Part shown: piece after piece, positions 14,511 through 19,260 of the stretch
Layout: each line of letters starts with the position of its first letter
Position numbering within the stretch: position 1 is the stretch's first letter
Position numbers and translations under genes: made by a program
The notes under the pieces: model-generated
Databases searched by the model: none
Seen by the model: the letters and a program-made list of their open reading frames with translations, nothing else
What the model was told of the DNA's origin: nothing
Assembly: GCA_008080925.1 (NCBI GenBank)
Contig: VMDJ01000166.1
Location: forward strand, 1-19,260
Origin: Gammaproteobacteria bacterium
GTDB taxonomy: Bacteria > Pseudomonadota > Gammaproteobacteria > Chromatiales > Chromatiaceae
DNA: 19,260 nucleotides
Reading direction: 5' to 3'

Positions 14511-14707
14511 GCTTCACCTGCCTGACGCTGTGCGTTAATTTGAGTTTTAACGCGTGCAATGTTACGGCGAACCTCTTTTACCAGGTGTGGACGAGCCAAC
14601 TGACCGGTACCAGACTGCATGCGCAGATTAAATTGCTCTTTGAGCAACTCTTCTAAGGTCTCACGCAATTCAGCCTGAGACTTACCTACTAGTTCACTTG
14701 CTTTCAT
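14507..14707 (-). CDS. rpmC: Large-subunit ribosomal protein L29
   Basis: L29 is a small helical protein at the tunnel exit, near the docking site of SRP and trigger factor. The 66 aa (E. coli 63) show the family's helical hairpin: LVGKSQAELRETLEELLKEQ, then FNLRMQSGTGQLARPHLVKE, then VRRNIARVKTQINAQ. Its ATG shares one base with the rplP stop (TGATG), and its own stop overlaps the rpsQ start by 4 bp. Confidence 0.98.
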   Translation of the reverse strand: MKASELVGKSQAELRETLEELLKEQFNLRMQSGTGQLARPHLVKEVRRNIARVKTQINAQRQAGEA

Positions 14708-15120
14708 CAGAGAACCATCCGTTTAACAAATGTGGTGCTGAATGGAAGCTTTGCTGATGCCAAGCCAAATGCTTGACGCGCCAGCTCTTCAGAAACGCCT
14801 TCGATCTCATAAATCATGCGACCTGGCTGAATCTGCGCTACCCAGTATTCAACGTTACCCTTACCTTTACCCATACGAACCTCAAGAGGCTTCTTAGTGA
14901 TCGGCTTGTCTGGGAATACACGAATCCACAGCTTACCGCCACGCTTTACCGTACGAGTGATGGTACGACGACCCGCTTCAATCTGACGTGCAGTCATGCG
15001 ACCACGCGCAGTTGCTTTCAGACCGAACTCACCAAAGCTAACTTTGTTGCCGCTTTGTGCAAGACCGCGGTTACGACCTTTGTGTTGTTTACGAAACTTT
15101 GTACGTTTTGGCTGCAGCAT
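14707..15120 (-). CDS. rplP: Large-subunit ribosomal protein L16
   Basis: L16 helps place A-site tRNA in the 50S. The 137 aa (E. coli 136) start MLQPKRTKFRKQHKGRNRGL, followed by SFGEFGLKATARGRMTARQI, and contain the loop VRMGKGKGNVEYWVAQIQPG. The Arg in VRMGKGKG corresponds to the residue hydroxylated in E. coli L16. The gene starts 3 bp after the rpsC stop (TAA GAC ATG) and overlaps rpmC by one base, suggesting tightly coupled translation. Confidence 0.98.
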   Translation of the reverse strand: MLQPKRTKFRKQHKGRNRGLAQSGNKVSFGEFGLKATARGRMTARQIEAGRRTITRTVKRGGKLWIRVFPDKPITKKPLEVRMGKGKGNVEYWVAQIQPGRMIYEIEGVSEELARQAFGLASAKLPFSTTFVKRMVL

Positions 15121-15123
15121 GTC

Positions 15124-15816
15124 TTAACCCTTCTTACCCGCAGCTTTGCCTTCTTTCGCATCCGCTTCAACAGCGTTGTTGCGATTGTCGCCGTAAACCT
15201 CACCCTTGAAGATCCAGGTCTTGATACCAATGATCCCGTAGGTGGTTAGCGCTTCAGCAAAACCGTAATCAATGTCAGCACGCAATGTGTGAAGAGGCAC
15301 ACGGCCTTCACGGTACCACTCGCTACGAGCGATCTCAGCGCCGTTCAAACGACCTGCGATATTTACCTTCACACCTTCAGCACCAAGACGCATTGCATTT
15401 TGTACCGCGCGCTTCATCGCACGACGGAACATGATGCGGCGCTCAAGCTGCTGAGCGATTCCTTCTGATACCAACTGCGCATCAAGCTCAGGCTTACGGA
15501 TCTCTTCAATGCTGATATGCACTGGGATACCCATACGACCTGCCACTTCTTTACGCAAAGCATCAATATCTTCACCTTTCTTACCGATCACCAAACCAGG
15601 GCGAGCAGTGTGAATAGTGATGTGAGCATTCTTCGCTGGACGGTCGATCTGAATACGGCTAACTGACGCCTGCTTCAGCTTCTCTTTCAAGAAGTCACGA
15701 ACTTCCAAGTCGGTGTTCAACAAATCAGCATAGTTCTTGCTGTCTGCGTACCACTTTGAAGTCCAGTCCGACACGATGCCGAGACGAATACCATTTGGAT
15801 GTACTTTCTGGCCCAT
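15124..15816 (-). CDS. rpsC: Small-subunit ribosomal protein S3
   Basis: S3 lines the mRNA entry channel of the 30S and takes part in mRNA unwinding. The 230 aa (E. coli 233) start MGQKVHPNGIRLGIVSDWTS. A type II KH domain (about 40-107) has its loop at GLVIGKKGEDIDALRKE. The C-terminal domain includes AMKRAVQNAMRLGAEGVKVN and REGRVPLHTLRADIDYGF. The C-terminus is a short basic/Ala tail. A GCGGAA ribosome site lies about 6 nt before the ATG, overlapping the 11-bp spacer from rplV. Confidence 0.98.
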   Translation of the reverse strand: MGQKVHPNGIRLGIVSDWTSKWYADSKNYADLLNTDLEVRDFLKEKLKQASVSRIQIDRPAKNAHITIHTARPGLVIGKKGEDIDALRKEVAGRMGIPVHISIEEIRKPELDAQLVSEGIAQQLERRIMFRRAMKRAVQNAMRLGAEGVKVNIAGRLNGAEIARSEWYREGRVPLHTLRADIDYGFAEALTTYGIIGIKTWIFKGEVYGDNRNNAVEADAKEGKAAGKKG

Positions 15817-15827
15817 AACTATTCCGC

Positions 15828-16160
15828 TTACTCATCCGCCACAGTGACGGTAATGTGACTGGTGCGCTTAAGGATGCGAGTACCGCGACCTTTAGCACGT
15901 GCACGAAGACGCTTCATTGTTGGGCCTTCGTCTACACAGACAGTCTTAACTTTCAATTCATCGATGTCAGCACCTTCATTGTTTTCTGCGTTAGCAATTG
16001 CAGAATCCAGTACTTTCTTCATCAATGCAGCGCCCTTCTTCTTGCTAAAAAGAAGTGTATTTAGCGCCTGCTCTACAGGAAGACCGCGAATTTGGTCAGC
16101 AACCAAACGGCCTTTCTGTGCAGAGAGACGCGCGAAGCGCAGTTTTGCTACAGCTTGCAT
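15828..16160 (-). CDS. rplV: Large-subunit ribosomal protein L22
   Basis: L22 lines the nascent-peptide tunnel; its beta hairpin forms part of the constriction. The 110 aa equal E. coli. It starts MQAVAKLRFARLSAQKGRLV and contains VEQALNTLLFSKKKGAALMK. The hairpin region near residues 80-100 reads CVDEGPTMKRLRARAKGRGT, with no deletion of the kind known for macrolide resistance. AGGAGAGAG directly precedes the ATG. The gap to rpsS is 12 bp. Confidence 0.98.
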   Translation of the reverse strand: MQAVAKLRFARLSAQKGRLVADQIRGLPVEQALNTLLFSKKKGAALMKKVLDSAIANAENNEGADIDELKVKTVCVDEGPTMKRLRARAKGRGTRILKRTSHITVTVADE

Positions 16161-16172
16161 TTCTCTCTCCTA

Positions 16173-16448
16173 TTACTTCTTGGTCTTCTTATCCGCATCG
16201 TGACCACGGTAGTTACGTGTCAATGCGAATTCACCAAGCTTGTGGCCAACCATCTGTTCGTTCACAAGAACTGGAACATGCTGTTTGCCGTTATGTACAG
16301 CGATCGTCAGACCAACCATGTCTGGGCTGATCATCGAACGGCGAGACCAAGTTTTGATCGGCTTGCGATCATTGTTGGCACGTGCCGTTTCCACCTTCTT
16401 CGCAAGATGGAGATCGATAAAAGGACCTTTACGGATTGAACGAGGCAT
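16173..16448 (-). CDS. rpsS: Small-subunit ribosomal protein S19
   Basis: S19 partners with S13 in the 30S head. The 91 aa (E. coli 92) start MPRSIRKGPFIDLHLAKKVE and contain KTWSRRSMISPDMVGLTIAV, VPVLVNEQMVGHKLGEFA and a basic C-terminus. GTGGAG and AAAGG both lie in the 18-bp spacer from rplB before the ATG. Confidence 0.98.
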   Translation of the reverse strand: MPRSIRKGPFIDLHLAKKVETARANNDRKPIKTWSRRSMISPDMVGLTIAVHNGKQHVPVLVNEQMVGHKLGEFALTRNYRGHDADKKTKK

Positions 16449-16466
16449 ACCTTTCTACTCCACCTA

Positions 16467-17294
16467 TTACTTGCGACGACGGTCGCGAACAATGAATTTA
16501 TCGGTACGCTTGTTAGAGCGTGTCTTCTTACCCTTAGTAGGTACACCCCATGGTGATACAGGATGACGACCGCCCGAAGTACGACCTTCACCACCACCGT
16601 GCGGGTGATCTACTGGGTTCATCGCCACACCGCGAACGGTAGGACGAACACCGCGCCAACGCTGCGCACCTGCTTTACCCAACTTCTTCAGGTTGTGCTC
16701 TGTGTTTGAAACCTCACCAAGAGTTGCGCGGCAATCACAATGGATCTTACGCATTTCACCAGAACGCAAACGTAGAGTTGCGTAGTCGCCATCACGAGCG
16801 ATCATCTGCGCTGAAGTGCCGGCAGATCGTGCAATTTGTGCACCCTTACCGATCTTCATCTCGACACAATGAACAACAGAACCGATTGGCATGTTGCGTA
16901 GTGTCATGCAGTTACCGACTGCGATAGGCGCTTCGTTGCCTGATTGAACGGTATCGCCAGCTTTCACACCTTTAGGTGCGATGATGTAACGATATTCACC
17001 GTCCTCATACTTCACGAGCGCAATGTTAGCGGTGCGGTTTGGATCGTATTCAATACGCTCAACAGTACCTACAACGCCATCTTTATTGCGCTTGAAGTCG
17101 ATGATGCGATAACGCTGCTTGTGACCACCACCTTTATGACGGGTAGTGATACGACCAGCGTGGTTACGACCACCTGTTTTACTTTTCTTGTCAACAAGAG
17201 CGCGTAGAGGGCCACCCTTGTGCAAGCCTTCACTCTTCACTCGAACAACGTGACGTTGGCCCGGTGAAGTCGGTTTTGATTTAGCAATAGCCAT
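16467..17294 (-). CDS. rplB: Large-subunit ribosomal protein L2
   Basis: L2 is a core 50S protein needed for subunit joining and peptidyl-transferase centre formation. The 275 aa (E. coli 273) show the N-terminal GGRNHAGRITTRHKGGGHKQ, the OB-like and SH3-like domains, and the C-terminal block VRGVAMNPVDHPHGGGEGRT followed by SGGRHPVSPWGVPTKGKKTR. The conserved histidines of that block are intact. CGGAT precedes the ATG by about 8 nt. The 30-bp spacer from rplW holds no evident signal. Confidence 0.98.
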   Translation of the reverse strand: MAIAKSKPTSPGQRHVVRVKSEGLHKGGPLRALVDKKSKTGGRNHAGRITTRHKGGGHKQRYRIIDFKRNKDGVVGTVERIEYDPNRTANIALVKYEDGEYRYIIAPKGVKAGDTVQSGNEAPIAVGNCMTLRNMPIGSVVHCVEMKIGKGAQIARSAGTSAQMIARDGDYATLRLRSGEMRKIHCDCRATLGEVSNTEHNLKKLGKAGAQRWRGVRPTVRGVAMNPVDHPHGGGEGRTSGGRHPVSPWGVPTKGKKTRSNKRTDKFIVRDRRRK

Positions 17295-17324
17295 GATCTT
17301 AATCCGCTATACCTTGCGAGACGC

Positions 17325-17621
17325 TTACGCGCCCTCTGCGAAGTTGATGTCTTGACCTGCCGCTAAGCGAACATAGGCCTTTTTCCAATCAGCACGCTTA
17401 CCGAAACGCTGACCAAAACGCTTAGTTTTGCCCTTTACGTTCAGCACCTGAATCTTTTCAACGTTGACTTCAAACAACATTTCAACAGCTGCTTTGATTT
17501 CAGGTTTAGTTGCGTCAGTAGCAACTTTAAATGCGAACTGGTTACCCGATTCTGCAGCGTTCACGCTCTTTTCAGAGACAACTGGGCCGAGCAGAACTTT
17601 CAACAAACGTTCTTTATTCAT
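17325..17621 (-). CDS. rplW: Large-subunit ribosomal protein L23
   Basis: L23 at the tunnel exit docks trigger factor and SRP. The 98 aa (E. coli 100) start MNKERLLKVLLGPVVSEKSV and contain TDATKPEIKAAVEMLFEVNV and KVQ-type strand VEKIQVLNVKGKTKRFGQR. Its ATG overlaps the rplD stop by 4 bp (ATGA), indicating translational coupling. Confidence 0.98.
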   Translation of the reverse strand: MNKERLLKVLLGPVVSEKSVNAAESGNQFAFKVATDATKPEIKAAVEMLFEVNVEKIQVLNVKGKTKRFGQRFGKRADWKKAYVRLAAGQDINFAEGA

Positions 17622-18217
17622 ACCAATTTCTCCTCAAGCATCTTCAATGCGCCTGCAGTGATGACAACTTTGTCGAAACCGATTAATGACACAGGATCAA
17701 CCTCAGCTACGGTGCAAGTGCCAATCTTGTAAAGATTGCGCGCAGCCAACAGCAAGTTCTCATCCATAGCTTCAGTAACGATCAAAGCTTCAGAAACATC
17801 TAACTCAGCTAACTTAGCAACCAAGTCTTTGGTCTTAGGCGCAGAGATAGAGATATCACTAACAACGACCAAACGCTCTTGACGAACCAACTCAGAAAGA
17901 ATTGAACGCAATGCACCTTGATACATCTTGCGGTTAACTTTCTGTGCGTAGCTACGTGGCTTCGCTGCGAAGGTCACACCACCGCCAATGAAGATTGGTG
18001 CAGTTAGTGCACCGTGACGAGCACCGCCACCCTTCTGACGCTTAGACTTTTTGGTAGTACCAGCAACTTCAGAACGAGTCTTCTGTGCTTTAGTACCTGA
18101 ACGACCAGCGTTCATAAATGCGGTTACCACTTGGTGAATCAGTGCTTCTTTAAAATCAACACCGAAAACTGCATCTGATACTGAGACGGAAGCTCCACCT
18201 TGTACATTCAGATCCAT
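17618..18217 (-). CDS. rplD: Large-subunit ribosomal protein L4
   Basis: L4 lines the tunnel with L22. In E. coli it also represses its own S10 operon through the leader RNA. The 199 aa (E. coli 201) include the extended tunnel loop (RSEVAGTTKKSKRQKGGGAR, about 48-67, then HGALTAPIFIGGGVTFAAKP) and the globular C-terminal half. The start MDLNVQGGASVSVSDAVFG lies 3 bp after the rplC stop. The S10 leader that E. coli L4 acts on has no room upstream of rpsJ here. Confidence 0.98.
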   Translation of the reverse strand: MDLNVQGGASVSVSDAVFGVDFKEALIHQVVTAFMNAGRSGTKAQKTRSEVAGTTKKSKRQKGGGARHGALTAPIFIGGGVTFAAKPRSYAQKVNRKMYQGALRSILSELVRQERLVVVSDISISAPKTKDLVAKLAELDVSEALIVTEAMDENLLLAARNLYKIGTCTVAEVDPVSLIGFDKVVITAGALKMLEEKLV

Positions 18218-18220
18218 GGC

Positions 18221-18871
18221 TTACCCCTTGTTCTTCATCTTGATCGCTGGAGTTACGATCACATTGCCGCCGCGAGCGCCAGGAACAGCACCCTTAACCA
18301 ACAGCAGATTGCGCTCAGCATCCACACGAACTACTTCGATGTTCTGGGTACAGGTGTTACGCGCACCCATGTGACCAGCCATCTTTTTACCTTTGAATAC
18401 ACGACCAGGTGTTTGACACTGACCGATTGAACCAGGCGCACGGTGAGACAGTGAGTTACCGTGAGTATTATCTTGGCCACGGAAGTTGTGACGCTTAATA
18501 CCACCTTGGAAACCTTTACCTTTGCTCACACCACGCACGTCAACTTTCTGACCTGCTTCAAAGATGTTTACATCAACAGTGCCGCCCAACTCTGGTGCAT
18601 CACCTTCGTGATCATCCAGACGGAATTCCCACAAACCACGACCTGCTTCAGCATTAGCTTTTGCAAAGTGGCCTGCTTCCGGCTTGTTTACTCGTGAAGC
18701 CTTTTTAGAACCGGTAGTCACTTGAATTGATGAATAACCATCAGTCTCATCAGTAGCGACTTTAGTCACACGGTTCGGCTCGACTTCGATAACGGTCACA
18801 GGAGTAGACACACCATCTTCAGAGAAGATGCGAGTCATGCCCGCTTTACGACCTACGATACCAATAGCCAT
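18221..18871 (-). CDS. rplC: Large-subunit ribosomal protein L3
   Basis: L3 starts 50S assembly and reaches into the peptidyl-transferase centre. The 216 aa (E. coli 209) start MAIGIVGRKAGMTRIFSEDG. The central extension reads SKGKGFQGGIKRHNFRGQDN, then THGNSLSHRAPGSIGQCQTP, GRVFKGKKMAGHMGARN. The Gln in GSIGQCQTP is the site methylated by PrmB in E. coli. GAGGT overlaps the rpsJ stop and lies about 9 nt before the ATG. Confidence 0.98.
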   Translation of the reverse strand: MAIGIVGRKAGMTRIFSEDGVSTPVTVIEVEPNRVTKVATDETDGYSSIQVTTGSKKASRVNKPEAGHFAKANAEAGRGLWEFRLDDHEGDAPELGGTVDVNIFEAGQKVDVRGVSKGKGFQGGIKRHNFRGQDNTHGNSLSHRAPGSIGQCQTPGRVFKGKKMAGHMGARNTCTQNIEVVRVDAERNLLLVKGAVPGARGGNVIVTPAIKMKNKG

Positions 18872-18883
18872 TTCTACTTAACC

Positions 18884-19195
18884 TCAGTTCAGCTTGATCT
18901 GGACGTCAACGCCAGCAGCCAAGTCCAACTTCATTAGCGCATCAACGGTTTTATCAGTCGGATCGACGATATCCATCAAACGCTTATGGGTACGAATCTC
19001 ATACTGATCACGCGCGTCTTTATTAACGTGCGGAGAGATCAATACGGTGTAACGCTCTTTCTTAGTCGGCAGTGGAATTGGACCGAGAACCTGTGCGCCA
19101 GTGCGCTTAGCGGTCTCAACAATTTCACCTGCAGATTGATCGATCAGACGATGATCAAATGACTTCAGACGAATACGAATACGTTGATTACTCAT
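18884..19195 (-). CDS. rpsJ: Small-subunit ribosomal protein S10 (NusE)
   Basis: S10 is a 30S head protein and also, as NusE, a transcription antitermination partner of NusB and NusG. The 103 aa equal E. coli. It starts MSNQRIRIRLKSFDHRLIDQ, and the loop VLGPIPLPTKKERYTVLISP and the strand DQYEIRTHKRLMDIVDPTDK are diagnostic. It begins 8 bp after the tuf stop. The only ribosome-site candidate (GAGTGA) lies in the tuf stop region, so it is probably translated in coupling with tuf. Confidence 0.98.
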   Translation of the reverse strand: MSNQRIRIRLKSFDHRLIDQSAGEIVETAKRTGAQVLGPIPLPTKKERYTVLISPHVNKDARDQYEIRTHKRLMDIVDPTDKTVDALMKLDLAAGVDVQIKLN

Positions 19196-19203
19196 TGCTT
19201 AAA

Positions 19204-19260
19204 TCACTCAATAATCTTGGCAACCACACCGGCGCCAACGGTACGACCACCTTCACGGAT
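19204..19260 (-). CDS. tuf: Elongation factor Tu, C-terminal fragment cut by the window edge
   Basis: Only the last 18 codons and the TGA stop (19206-19204) are visible. They read IREGGRTVGAGVVAKIIE, the characteristic end of EF-Tu domain 3. EF-Tu delivers aminoacyl-tRNA to the ribosome. Its position directly before rpsJ indicates that the str-type genes run straight into the S10 block. The rest of the gene lies beyond the window. Confidence 0.95.
   Translation of the reverse strand: MREGGRTVGAGVVAKIIE

Noticed and set aside
14773..15249. Long plus-strand open frame opposite rplP and rpsC (158 aa)
   Set aside because: It lies wholly antisense to two certain ribosomal genes, has no family resemblance and no own ribosome site that stands out. 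The codon bias of highly expressed genes often leaves antisense frames open.
5596..19260. A novel defence, mobile or biosynthetic system hidden in the cluster
   Set aside because: Every frame of useful length on the coding strand is accounted for by a known ribosomal, translocon or polymerase gene, and no direct repeats, integrase, transposase or atypical composition was seen.

Overview
This window is a housekeeping segment of a gammaproteobacterial chromosome. Three things support that: the protein sequences (UvrA, SecY, RNA polymerase alpha and the ribosomal proteins are all close to the E. coli/Pseudomonas forms in length and motifs), the fused tuf-S10-spc-alpha ribosomal protein cluster, and the order rplQ ... 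uvrA, MFS gene, ssb. From memory, that last order is the Pseudomonas-type arrangement. Base composition is close to half GC by eye. A marine relative of Pseudomonadales, Cellvibrionales or Oceanospirillales is a reasonable guess, but no genus can be named from the sequence alone. There is no mobile element, CRISPR array, tRNA or rRNA, and I see no new multi-gene system. The interest lies in regulatory details.

Layout. Positions 1-1820, minus strand: the 3'-truncated ssb gene, preceded in the same direction by a YajR-like MFS transporter with a C-terminal soluble domain. Positions 1821-1992: a divergent intergenic region with no recognisable LexA box. Positions 1993-4818, plus strand: uvrA, the only plus-strand gene. 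Positions 4801-5529, minus strand: a SAM hydrolase (DUF62-type) gene that overlaps the end of uvrA tail to tail by 18 bp. Positions 5547-5572: a strong intrinsic terminator closing the ribosomal cluster.

From 5596 to 19260 everything is on the minus strand, so transcription runs from the right edge of the window to the left. The order is the end of tuf (EF-Tu), then rpsJ-rplC-rplD-rplW-rplB-rpsS-rplV-rpsC-rplP-rpmC-rpsQ (S10 block), rplN-rplX-rplE-rpsN-rpsH-rplF-rplR-rpsE-rpmD-rplO-secY-rpmJ (spc block), and rpsM-rpsK-rpsD-rpoA-rplQ (alpha block). Spacers are mostly 3-35 bp, with several 1-4 bp start/stop overlaps. Only two gaps approach or exceed 90 bp, and both carry promoter-like signals. 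The 137-bp rpsN-rpsH gap has a -10-like box followed at once by a GC-rich hairpin. The 91-bp rpmJ-rpsM gap has a good sigma70-type promoter (TTGAAA, 17 bp, TAAAGT) with a GC-rich discriminator.

How the genes work together: the minus-strand cluster supplies 26 ribosomal proteins of both subunits, the end of EF-Tu, the secretion channel SecY and the alpha subunit of RNA polymerase, so ribosome, translocon and polymerase output are tied together. The left part holds genome maintenance genes (UvrA for nucleotide excision repair, SSB for single-stranded DNA) plus two metabolic or transport genes whose presence here is a neighbourhood feature rather than a shared pathway.
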